In this document: one piece after another, positions 14,498 to 21,262 of the stretch
How positions within the stretch are numbered: the first letter of the stretch is position 1
How the letters are laid out: every line of letters begins with the position of its first letter
Source: JBAYJM01 sp964350585
Lineage (GTDB): Bacteria; Patescibacteriota; Patescibacteriia; 2-01-FULL-39-33
NCBI GenBank assembly: GCA_964350585.1
Contig: CAYGKC010000016.1
Location: forward strand, 1 to 24,441
DNA length: 24,441 nt
Direction: 5' to 3'
The notes under the pieces: model-generated
What the model was told of the DNA's origin: nothing
Databases searched by the model: none
The model's input: the letters and a program-made list of their open reading frames with translations, nothing else
Program-made: the position numbers and the translations under genes

Positions 14498-15379
14498 ATG
14501 GACAATAAAAAGGTTGAAGAACTGGGAAGACTGAAGCTTGACTTCAGTAGTGTGACTTGTTTGCCGACTGAAATTCGACAGTTACTGGAGTCTGACTGGA
14601 AGAATCCAGCAGTTCTGGATTTTTTCCTTGAACAATCTGAGGTTTGCAGGGTTCTTTATAAAAATCCAGCGGACTTCGAAATGTTAGAAGTGGCATACTT
14701 TGGTAAGTCGCTTCGAGGACAGGTGGTCTCAAATGGCATTGATGAATGGCTAAGGAAATCGCTTTCCGGCCAAGCTCTTCGTGATCGCCTTAAGGTGGTC
14801 AGTGCTTGGATGGCAAGCTTGGTGCAAAGCCAGAACGGGCACAAGGTCACGATTTTGGATCTCGGTGCCGGCCCCGGACCATACGCTTTTGAAGCGTTGA
14901 AGGGATTGTCGCTTGCCAGTATCCACTGGCGCTGCGCCGATATTGATAAGTTGGCTCTGGAGACGGGCGCAAAAAGGGCACGTCGACTCGGCTTGTCAGA
15001 CGTTGTAATTTTCGAACAGTTGGACTTTCTGTCCAGCAAGGGTTACCCGACTGACGAATGCCAAAAGGCAGATTTCGCACTGATGATCGGTATCTTATGT
15101 GGGATGTCGCCAGAACAGGCCGTTGGCGCGCTGCAAAAGATCCGTCCGCACTTTCGTTCAGGTGCTGAAATTATGGCGGCTACACTGCTGGATAAGGCTT
15201 TTCAGGAAGACCCACTTGCTTTTCGAATCTTCTGTAATGTTCTTGGTTGGCAACTACGGCCAAAATCATTACTTGAGGTTAAAGAGGTATTCAGCGCTGC
15301 TGGATATCGAATTAAGCAAGTTTTTAGCGAGCGCGATGACGGCAAGGGGCAGTACGCAATTGTCCATGCTGTTATGTAG
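14498..15379 (+). CDS. Class I SAM-dependent methyltransferase
   Basis: A 293-aa protein with a Rossmann-type methyltransferase core. Motif I is ILDLGAGPGPYAFEAL (residues ~125-140). An acidic residue ending strand 2 (RCADIDKLALETGAKRARRL) would bind the SAM ribose. The later segments FALMIGILCGM and a final strand-rich stretch complete the fold. The first ~115 residues are a helical extension that may determine substrate. The target (small molecule, lipid, protein or RNA) cannot be told. The SD is AGGGAG at good spacing. It lies 14 bp after the FadL-like gene and before a strong terminator, so the two form a two-gene operon, which hints at a hydrophobic substrate but does not prove it. Confidence 0.85.
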   Translation: MDNKKVEELGRLKLDFSSVTCLPTEIRQLLESDWKNPAVLDFFLEQSEVCRVLYKNPADFEMLEVAYFGKSLRGQVVSNGIDEWLRKSLSGQALRDRLKVVSAWMASLVQSQNGHKVTILDLGAGPGPYAFEALKGLSLASIHWRCADIDKLALETGAKRARRLGLSDVVIFEQLDFLSSKGYPTDECQKADFALMIGILCGMSPEQAVGALQKIRPHFRSGAEIMAATLLDKAFQEDPLAFRIFCNVLGWQLRPKSLLEVKEVFSAAGYRIKQVFSERDDGKGQYAIVHAVM

Positions 15380-15394
15380 TATTGTTTTAGGTAA

Positions 15395-15428
15395 AGGTTT
15401 GGGAACGTGTTCCTAAACCTTTTTTTAT
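15395..15428 (+). terminator. Intrinsic terminator of the FadL-methyltransferase operon
   Basis: AGGTTTGGGAAC (15395-15406) pairs with GTTCCTAAACCT (15409-15420) with one wobble, followed by a run of T. Confidence 0.92.
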
Positions 15429-15442
15429 TTGTTTGAGTTTAT

Positions 15443-15450
15443 GCTAAAAT
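15443..15450 (+). promoter_or_regulatory. Extended -10 box, probable leaderless start of the kinase
   Basis: TGCTAAAAT (15442-15450 including the TGn) lies 9 bases before the ATG at 15460, so transcription would begin about 2-3 nt upstream of the start codon. No good -35 and no SD are seen. Confidence 0.45.
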
Positions 15451-15459
15451 ATAAATAGT

Positions 15460-17745
15460 ATGTCATTAATTTATTCATATTTTTCTGTCTCTGCTATTAT
15501 TACGGCTATTATTAGTCTTCTTTTTGGCATTATAATTTTTTTTAGAAATTCGAGAACTAATGCAAATAAAATATTTGTTTTATTTTGTTTTACTGTAGCA
15601 TGTTGGTCTATCCCATACATTTTTTGGCCTTTTGCTAAGACTCAAGAAAATACATTGTTATTTTTTCAATTACTTCATATTGCTGCTTGCTATGTTTCAG
15701 TAATATATTTTCATTTTGTTGTGGTATGGTTAGACATAAAAAATAAAAAGAAATACATAGTCTATTTAGGGTATTTGTTAGCAACTTTTTTTGTTATTAC
15801 AATTCCTACTAAATTATTTATAAGTGATATGGTGCCAAAATTCTCTATGAGATATTGGGCCGAACCCGGGATTTTATATCACTTTTATTTATTAATGTTT
15901 TTTGGATATTTCTTATATTCTTCTTATATTTTATATAAGCACTATAAAGTTAGTGTGGGAGTTATAAGATATCAAATTAAGTTTGTTTTAATTGGAATGA
16001 TTATTGGTTTTTTAGGTGGCTCAAGTAATTACTTTCTTTGGTATGATATAAATATTCCGCCTTATGGTAATATTTTAGCTTCATCATTTGTAATATTTAC
16101 AGGTTACGCAATTATTAAATATCGTTTCATGGATCTTCGCATAGTTGCTCGTTCCATTTTGATATATTTATTTGACTCATTCTACGCTTATATCATTTTT
16201 TCAATTCTTATAGTCGGTTATAGGCTGTTATGGGGAAGCGTATATAGCAATTATTCCCTTATTGCCGGAATATTCATTACGCCTTTATTTATCTTAAGCC
16301 TATTCTGGTTGCATAATGCTGTTACTAAATTATTGAATAAATACGTTTTTCACTCCTTGTATGATTTTCAAACGGCAATTTCCAAATTAACTCATGAGTT
16401 AAACAGATATACTGATTTAAAAAGCATTACAGATTTAATAGTAGATACTGTTCAAAATACAATGAATTTGGAAAGAGCGGGTGTATTATTGATAGATGAT
16501 TTGTCTTCCAAAAAATACCAAATAGCCAAAGTGATCGGTTTTAATGAAAGCAATGGAATCAGTCTTGTAAGCGATAATCTTTTTACCAAGTATTTGGAAA
16601 AGAGTAAAAAACCGCTTGTCAGGGATGAAATAACGCTAATTGCGCGCGATGCCCGTACGCAAAAAGAAAGCCAAAGATTTTTGGAGCTTAGAGATTATAT
16701 GGAGCATATTGAGGCATCGCTATGCATTCCGCTTCTTAGTAATAACAAACTTATTGGAATAATAGTTTTGGGAGGAAAAATCTCAAATGAGGCGTATACT
16801 CAGCAAGATTTGGATTTGCTCTCAGCGCTATCATTCCAAGCGGCCATTGCGATTGATAATGCCAAGTTATATAAAAAAGTAAATGAATTCAACAGGACTT
16901 TGCAAAAAAAAGTAGATGAGCAGACGCAAGAGTTAAGTAAAAAAGCTGAACACTTGGAAAAGTTATTGCAAATGCGCACTGAATTTCTTGATATTGCATC
17001 ACATCAATTAAAAACGCCTATTTCTGTTATAAGAGGAACAGTCTCGATGTTTGAGGAAGGAAGCATGGACAAATTGCCCGAGGCGGAGAAGAAAAGATTT
17101 TTCCATAACATCGCGGTCAAGGCTGAAAAACTAAATATGATTATAAGCGATATTTTGCGCGCTTCCGAAATGGATACTGATGATTTTGTAATTGAAAATG
17201 ATACTGCAAAACCTGTAATAGTTGAAAAACTAATTAAATCCGCAATAGATCAGTTGCAATATGAAGCCGATACTCGCAAGATCCAACTGAAGTTTGAAAT
17301 TAAGGCAGGAAAAAACACCGCTGTTTTGACAAGCGGAGAGTTTTTGGAACAGGCGATTTATAATTTGATTGATAATGCAATTAAATATACTTCCAAGGGC
17401 TATGTTAAGGTGAGTTTGGATACAGAGGAAAGTGATTTGATAATAAAGGTAGAAGATACTGGAATTGGAATTCCCGAAAAAGATCAGAAAAAACTTTTTG
17501 AAAAATTTGCCCGGGCAAAGAATGCAGTCAATATGTATGCTGACGGATCTGGTTTGGGATTATTTATTGTCAAAAGAATAGTCGAGGCCCACAAGGGTGG
17601 AAGCATTTCAATGGAAAGCGTAGAAGGAAAGGGCACGACTTTTACTATTAAATTGCCGGCTGCAAACGAAAATGCAAAAGATGCAGTCGGTAAGGTAAAT
17701 AAAAACGGAATTAAAAAGAAAGTACCAGTCGGTGTGCAGAGTTAA
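15460..17745 (+). CDS. Membrane sensor histidine kinase, 7TM + GAF + HisKA + HATPase_c
   Basis: A 761-aa sensor kinase of the cytoplasmic membrane. About seven to eight hydrophobic helices fill residues 1-295, in the style of the histidine-kinase 7TM N-terminal region. A GAF-like domain follows (about 315-475; IEASLCIPLLSNNKLIGIIVLGG). A short coiled coil (475-510) leads to the HisKA H-box DIASHQLKTPISVIRG (phosphorylated His ~520). The ATPase domain shows the N box QAIYNLIDNAIKYT, the G1 box VEDTGIGIPE and the G2 box GSGLGLFIVKRIVEAHKGG, all intact. No response regulator lies next to it, so it is an orphan here. The gene is extremely AT-rich at the 5' end. The start directly follows an extended -10, which suggests a leaderless mRNA. 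The ligand is unknown. Confidence 0.95.
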   Translation: MSLIYSYFSVSAIITAIISLLFGIIIFFRNSRTNANKIFVLFCFTVACWSIPYIFWPFAKTQENTLLFFQLLHIAACYVSVIYFHFVVVWLDIKNKKKYIVYLGYLLATFFVITIPTKLFISDMVPKFSMRYWAEPGILYHFYLLMFFGYFLYSSYILYKHYKVSVGVIRYQIKFVLIGMIIGFLGGSSNYFLWYDINIPPYGNILASSFVIFTGYAIIKYRFMDLRIVARSILIYLFDSFYAYIIFSILIVGYRLLWGSVYSNYSLIAGIFITPLFILSLFWLHNAVTKLLNKYVFHSLYDFQTAISKLTHELNRYTDLKSITDLIVDTVQNTMNLERAGVLLIDDLSSKKYQIAKVIGFNESNGISLVSDNLFTKYLEKSKKPLVRDEITLIARDARTQKESQRFLELRDYMEHIEASLCIPLLSNNKLIGIIVLGGKISNEAYTQQDLDLLSALSFQAAIAIDNAKLYKKVNEFNRTLQKKVDEQTQELSKKAEHLEKLLQMRTEFLDIASHQLKTPISVIRGTVSMFEEGSMDKLPEAEKKRFFHNIAVKAEKLNMIISDILRASEMDTDDFVIENDTAKPVIVEKLIKSAIDQLQYEADTRKIQLKFEIKAGKNTAVLTSGEFLEQAIYNLIDNAIKYTSKGYVKVSLDTEESDLIIKVEDTGIGIPEKDQKKLFEKFARAKNAVNMYADGSGLGLFIVKRIVEAHKGGSISMESVEGKGTTFTIKLPAANENAKDAVGKVNKNGIKKKVPVGVQS

Positions 17746-17907
17746 TTTCGCACCTGAGAGGGAATAAAGAAATGGATGCGAATGTTTCCAAATTTTTTTG
17801 TTGATTTTAAGGCAAAAACCGACCCTCTATATATTTATGTAGTTTGTGTTAATATATGAGCATAATAATCCAACTGAAAATTTAGTCCATAATTATTAAT
17901 AATTTGT

Positions 17908-18471
17908 ATGATTAATAAAATTCCCAAAGACGTATATTATTTAAAAATAGCCGAGACAGTAGCGATTAAAAGCAGATGTTTGTCGGTTTCTTTTGGTTGC
18001 ATTATTGTTAAGGATGATGAAATCATTTCTACCGGCTATGTTGGGGCGCCTCGTAAAACCATGGATTGCGTAGAGTTGGGCTATTGCATAAGAAGAAAAA
18101 AACAAGTCAAATCCGGAACAGGATATGAAATGTGCCGTTCGGTCCATGCTGAAATGAATGCCATAATTAATGCGGCTCGAGCCGGAACTTCTCTCTTGGG
18201 AGCGGATTTGTTTTTATTCACTTCCAAAAGAGAGGGCGATGATTTAGTTAAGGTAAGCGCTTATCCTTGTTTGTTGTGCAAAAAAATGATTATCAATGCC
18301 GGCATAAATCGTTTTGTTGGCAATGATGCTGACGGAAATCCTAAAGTTTACCAAGTCGAAGATTGGGTTAAGGATTGGCAGACTTTGGAAGATTTGACTA
18401 ACGACAAAGATCAATATTTCATTACATATGAAAATAAGGACAATAATAAATCGTGCGTTAGAGAAAGTTAA
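17908..18471 (+). CDS. Deoxycytidylate (dCMP) deaminase family protein
   Basis: A 187-aa zinc-dependent cytidine/deoxycytidylate deaminase. Known members turn dCMP into dUMP for thymidylate synthesis. The catalytic motif HAEMNAIINAA (residues ~76-86) gives the zinc-binding His and the proton-relay Glu. AYPCLLCKKMIINAGI (~118-133) gives the two zinc cysteines. An insert between strand 2 and the HAE motif carries further Cys and His residues (MDCVELGYCIRR), as in ComEB/dCMP deaminases that bind a second zinc. Other deaminase substrates are possible. No SD is visible. Endonuclease IV follows after 15 bp, so they are likely co-transcribed, a nucleotide metabolism and DNA repair pair. The 162-bp gap upstream has only AT-rich promoter-like sequence. 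Confidence 0.9.
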   Translation: MINKIPKDVYYLKIAETVAIKSRCLSVSFGCIIVKDDEIISTGYVGAPRKTMDCVELGYCIRRKKQVKSGTGYEMCRSVHAEMNAIINAARAGTSLLGADLFLFTSKREGDDLVKVSAYPCLLCKKMIINAGINRFVGNDADGNPKVYQVEDWVKDWQTLEDLTNDKDQYFITYENKDNNKSCVRES

Positions 18472-18486
18472 TTTTAACTAATCATT

Positions 18487-19485
18487 ATGCCGACTGAATC
18501 CCTAACTAATAAAGCAAAATGTAAAATCGGAGCGCATGTTTCATCCGCTGAGAGTGTTGCTTTGGCGCCAGAGAGGGCAAAAGAAATAGGGTGTGAGTGC
18601 TTTCAAATGTTTTCACGTCCACCACAAGGTGGAAAGGCTAAGTCTATTGATACTAAAACGGCTGATTTATTTAAGGCAAAGTGCAAAGAGTTTAAAATGG
18701 AGTCATACATTCATGCGCCTTACTATATAAACTTGGCTTCCGCAAGCAGTAAAATATTTTATGGTTCCGTGTCGGTGCTTAAAGAAGAATTGGCTAGAGG
18801 AAGTTTTTTGGGAGTGAAATATTTGATGACGCACTTGGGAAGCGCGAGAGAATTAGGTAATAAGGAAGGATTAAAAAAAGTAATAAAAGGAATTTCTGAG
18901 GTTTTGAGCGGATACGAAGGTAGTTGTGAATTTTTGATAGAAATGTCAGCGGGAGCGGGGAGTATAATCGGAGATAATTTTGAAGAGTTAGGAGAGATTA
19001 TAATAAATGTAGAGAATAAATTAAATTCTATAAAGGATAATAGTTTAAAAAAAAGTGGCAATATAACAAGTTCCTCACCCTTTATAAGCCTGCCTGCGCA
19101 GGCAGGGGGGAGGTTAGGAGGGGGTAAGAGAGTTGATGTTAAGATAGGCATTTGTTTTGATACCGCGCACGCTTTTGCTTCCGGCTATGATTTAAGAGAT
19201 GCTGGGTCGGTCAAGAAAACTTTTTCTGATTTTAATAAGATATTAGGAATTGATCGTTTAAAATTAATCCATGCCAACGACTGCGCTTCAGAATTTGGTT
19301 CGCATCATGACAGGCACGCGCATATTGGTGAAGGAAATATCGGCTTGGACGGGTTTGGGGCAATAGTGAAATTTGCGCAGAGCAAGAAAATTAATTTGAT
19401 ATTAGAAACTCCGCATAAAAAAGATAGTAAAGGAATATTGGAGGATATAAAGATTTTGAAAGGAATGAGACGGAGTAATTTTTAA
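18487..19485 (+). CDS. nfo: Endonuclease IV (AP endonuclease)
   Basis: A 332-aa apurinic/apyrimidinic endonuclease of the Nfo family, which cuts the backbone 5' to abasic sites in base excision repair using three metal ions. Visible metal ligands: IGAHVSSAES start, YIHAPYYINLAS, THLGSARE, LIEMSAGAG (Glu), GICFDTAHAFASGYD (Asp, His), LIHANDCASEFGSHHDRHAHIGEGNIG and LETP (Glu). It is about 50 residues longer than the usual ~280. The excess lies near residues 180-215, where a GC-rich palindromic repeat (19073-19125) is inserted in frame between the IINVENKL helix and the VDVKIGICFDTAHA strand, probably a surface loop. All catalytic residues are intact, so it is likely functional. No SD; it lies 15 bp after the deaminase. 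Confidence 0.95.
   Translation: MPTESLTNKAKCKIGAHVSSAESVALAPERAKEIGCECFQMFSRPPQGGKAKSIDTKTADLFKAKCKEFKMESYIHAPYYINLASASSKIFYGSVSVLKEELARGSFLGVKYLMTHLGSARELGNKEGLKKVIKGISEVLSGYEGSCEFLIEMSAGAGSIIGDNFEELGEIIINVENKLNSIKDNSLKKSGNITSSSPFISLPAQAGGRLGGGKRVDVKIGICFDTAHAFASGYDLRDAGSVKKTFSDFNKILGIDRLKLIHANDCASEFGSHHDRHAHIGEGNIGLDGFGAIVKFAQSKKINLILETPHKKDSKGILEDIKILKGMRRSNF
19073..19125. repeat. GC-rich palindromic repeat inserted in frame in nfo
   Basis: The core CCTGCCTGCGCAGGCAGG (19089-19106) is an 18-bp perfect palindrome, flanked by CCTCACCC and by GGGGGAGGTTAGGAGGGGGT. The flank resembles the right half of the repeats inside the phosphoesterase gene at 20200 and 20265. It encodes a Ser/Pro/Gly-rich stretch foreign to the enzyme family. 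Confidence 0.75.
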
Positions 19486-19592
19486 TTTTTGAATTTTTTA
19501 ATTTTAAAATAATTTTCTAAAGAATTATTACGATATATGATTTAGAGGAAAGAGTTGCGAAATTCGGTGAATCCATAATTATATTTGTAAAA

Positions 19593-19877
19593 ATGTTATT
19601 AGAGAATAATATAAATAGGCCATTAATAAATCAAATCGTAAAATCTGCTACAAGCGTGGGCGCAAATTACATGGAAGCAAATCAGGCAAGTTCAAAAAAA
19701 GATTTTATTAACAAAATAAGAATTTGCCAGAAAGAGGCCAATGAGACAAAGCACTGGCTTAGAATGATAGCAGTGGCCAATGAAGGATCTAAATCTGATT
19801 GCAGGAATTTATGGAGAGAAGCGCATGAGTTGACTTTGATATTTGCCAAAATTAGCAGGAGTTGTAAGAATAAATAA
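19593..19877 (+). CDS. Four-helix-bundle protein (S23 / TIGR02436-like)
   Basis: Resembles the four-helix-bundle family named after 23S rRNA intervening-sequence proteins; function is not established. The diagnostic segments are IVKSATSVGANYMEANQASSKKDF and KIRICQKEANETKHWLRMI. From the first ATG the protein has 94 residues, short for the family (~115-120). Translation of the same frame upstream of this ATG gives YDLEERVAKFGESIIIFVK, which fits the missing first helix. That frame stays open back to 19521 but holds no ATG, GTG or TTG. The real start may be an ATT at 19527 or 19524 (116-117 aa), or the start codon has decayed. No SD is seen. It lies 107 bp after nfo. Confidence 0.85.
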   Translation: MLLENNINRPLINQIVKSATSVGANYMEANQASSKKDFINKIRICQKEANETKHWLRMIAVANEGSKSDCRNLWREAHELTLIFAKISRSCKNK

Positions 19878-19928
19878 AACATTTAGGCATTATTTAAAAA
19901 TTTAAAATTAAAAATTAAAAATTAAACA

Positions 19929-20555
19929 ATGCTTATTGCAATTATTTCAGACTCTCATGACAATATATATAACATAGAGAAGTTTTTGAATTGGTGCGAA
20001 AAAAATAGTATCGAAATGATAATTCACTGCGGAGATTTGGCCGCGCCTGCGGTTTTAAAAAAAGAATTCAGTCTAAAATTTAAAGGACCGTTTCATTTTG
20101 TGCATGGCAATGTGGCCGATAGGGAACTAAATGAAGAATTCGCGCAAGAGTTGGAAAATGTTACTTGCCATGGTGATAAGGGTGAGTTAGAAATTTCTTC
20201 CCCTCCTTTCGAAGGAGGGGTTAGGGGAGGTTCTGGAGGAGAGAAGAAAGAAGTAACTTTCAAAACCCCTCCCAACCTCCCCTTAGAAAGTGGAGGAGTC
20301 ATCAAAATCGCTTTTTGCCATTTTCCTGAAGTAGCCAAAGAATTAGCTTTAAGCGGAGAGTATAATTTGGTATTTTACGGACATACTCACAAACCATGGA
20401 TGGAAACTTTGGAAAATGGTTGCCAGTTAATTAATCCCGGCACTTTGGCAGGAATGTTTAATAAAGCAACTTTTGCTGTCTATGATTCTTTAACAAAAAA
20501 TTTGGAATTAGTTTTGGTAGAAAAAATAAACACCGACGTTGCTGTCGGTGGTTGA
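19929..20555 (+). CDS. YfcE/MJ0936-type metallophosphoesterase with repeat insertion
   Basis: A 208-aa calcineurin-like phosphodiesterase with a two-metal centre. The motifs are present in order: SDSHDN (residues ~7-12), HCGDL (~35), VHGNVAD (~58), CHFPE (~137) and YGHTHKPW (~157), followed by NPGTLAG. Family members are usually ~160-175 aa. The extra ~40 residues lie around 86-127, between two strands, where two inverted copies of a GC-rich repeat are inserted in frame (PPFEGGVRGG and TPPNLPLESGG). The catalytic motifs are untouched, so activity may be kept. In many homologues the CHFPE position reads H-G-H; here it is H-F-P. No SD. The last codons overlap the terminator of the convergent 66-aa gene. 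Confidence 0.92.
   Translation: MLIAIISDSHDNIYNIEKFLNWCEKNSIEMIIHCGDLAAPAVLKKEFSLKFKGPFHFVHGNVADRELNEEFAQELENVTCHGDKGELEISSPPFEGGVRGGSGGEKKEVTFKTPPNLPLESGGVIKIAFCHFPEVAKELALSGEYNLVFYGHTHKPWMETLENGCQLINPGTLAGMFNKATFAVYDSLTKNLELVLVEKINTDVAVGG
20200..20232. repeat. Palindromic repeat copy 1 in the phosphoesterase gene
   Basis: CCCCTCCTT and AAGGAGGGG pair around TCG (20200-20220), followed by TTAGGGGAGGTT. It is an in-frame insertion, and an imperfect inverted copy lies at 20265-20297. Confidence 0.75.
20265..20297. repeat. Palindromic repeat copy 2, inverted
   Basis: The reverse complement aligns along its whole length with copy 1 at 20200-20232. The pair can fold into one long imperfect hairpin spanning about 100 nt of the mRNA. 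Confidence 0.7.
20531..20550 (-). terminator. Terminator of the 66-aa gene
   Basis: CACCGAC (20531-20537) and GTCGGTG (20544-20550) pair around a 6-nt loop. On the minus strand a T-rich tract follows (20520-20530). It lies inside the final codons of the convergent phosphoesterase gene. Confidence 0.8.
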
Positions 20556-20571
20556 TATTCGGGAGTTGGAC

Positions 20572-20590
20572 ACGCTACCTTAGGTAGCGT
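20572..20590 (-). other. Hairpin enclosing the stop codon of the 66-aa gene
   Basis: ACGCTACC (20572-20579) and GGTAGCGT (20583-20590) form a perfect 8-bp stem whose 3-nt loop is exactly the TAA stop codon on the minus strand. It may add to 3'-end stability or slow the terminating ribosome. Confidence 0.6.
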
Positions 20591-20780
20591 AATAGAGGAC
20601 TACATCCTCCTCCTCGGACTCGGGGAGGGTGTAGAGGTCGGATTTGGATTTACCGGAGGTTAAATATCCCGGTGTACCGTTTCTTTCCTCCCTTTTTTTC
20701 ATTATTTCAAACGCCCTTAGCGCAGTATTTGCTCTTACAACAACTACGCCAGCACTTGTTTTAAGCACCCAAAAATACAT
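20580..20780 (-). CDS. 66-aa orphan small protein
   Basis: Not recognised. It begins MYFWVLKTSAGVVVVRANTA, a compact strand-turn-strand pattern, followed by a charged helix (ALRAFEIMKKREERN) and an acidic C-terminus (LPESEEEDVVLYYAT). There is no membrane segment or signal peptide. Although short it is well supported as a gene: a consensus promoter (20828-20856), an SD AAGGAG 8 bases before the ATG, and a terminator just after the stop. It belongs to the SD-bearing accessory class and shares its promoter sequence with the helicase and FadL units. The strength of its signals suggests substantial expression. Confidence 0.75.
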   Translation of the reverse strand: MYFWVLKTSAGVVVVRANTALRAFEIMKKREERNGTPGYLTSGKSKSDLYTLPESEEEDVVLYYAT

Positions 20781-20827
20781 GGCAAACTCTCCTTTTCGTT
20801 TTTTTTCCGTTAAACGTTCAATTATTA

Positions 20828-20856
20828 ATTATAGCACACTTATCAAAAAATGTCAA
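20828..20856 (-). promoter_or_regulatory. Consensus promoter of the 66-aa gene
   Basis: On the minus strand: TTGACA (20856-20851), 17-bp spacer ending in AAGTGTGC, TATAAT (20833-20828). The -35 box lies in the first codons of the divergent DUF167 gene, whose ATG is at 20850. Confidence 0.88.
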
Positions 20857-21089
20857 TACCTACTAAAAAACAGCTATTAATTGAGGTAAAACCTAACTCT
20901 TCGAAGGTTTCCGTTGAAAAGATAACTGAAGTCGTTTATAAAGTGCGCCTTTCCGCTCCTGCAACTGAAGGTAAGGCAAATTCACAGCTGATTAAGGTTT
21001 TGGCTGAATATTTTGGAGTTTGTAAGAGCAAAGTAGAGATAAAAACTGGAAAGTCATCAAAAAATAAAGTGGTGATAATCTATGGATAA
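20850..21089 (+). CDS. DUF167 (YggU-family) protein
   Basis: A 79-aa protein of the DUF167/YggU family, small conserved alpha/beta proteins of unknown role. Diagnostic segments are IEVKPNSSKVSV (strand, ~10-21) and VRLSAPATEGKANSQLIKVLAEYFGVCKSKVEIKTG (~32-68), with the conserved P-x-x-G-K-AN core. The length is near the family norm. No SD is seen. The start codon overlaps the -35 box of the divergent 66-aa gene, so its own promoter must lie further left inside that gene's leader or beyond, and is not evident. Confidence 0.9.
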   Translation: MSIPTKKQLLIEVKPNSSKVSVEKITEVVYKVRLSAPATEGKANSQLIKVLAEYFGVCKSKVEIKTGKSSKNKVVIIYG

Positions 21090-21105
21090 ATTGCCGACAA
21101 CTTAA

Positions 21106-21134
21106 TTGAAATTAAAGGGTATATGGGCTATAAT
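21106..21134 (+). promoter_or_regulatory. Upstream promoter-like element before the ncRNA
   Basis: TTGAAA (21106-21111), 17-bp spacer, TATAAT (21129-21134), predicted start near 21141. It could give a longer ncRNA precursor. Directly after it, TCCC / GGGA with TTTTTT (21135-21159) could be a weak terminator of the DUF167 gene. Confidence 0.4.
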
Positions 21135-21227
21135 TCCCTATGCTAAGTGGGACTTTTTTATTTTCAGAAATATTTACCTAAAATAAGGCTAAATTATTTT
21201 TAAGTGATCATTTAGGCGTTTTCTCTA

Positions 21228-21256
21228 TTGACAATCATAATGTAATGTGATAAAAT
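21228..21256 (+). promoter_or_regulatory. Promoter of the structured ncRNA
   Basis: TTGACA (21228-21233), 17-bp spacer ending in ATGTGA, TAAAAT (21251-21256). The predicted start near 21263 is 12 nt before the first helix of the ncRNA. Confidence 0.75.
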
Positions 21257-21262
21257 ACTATA

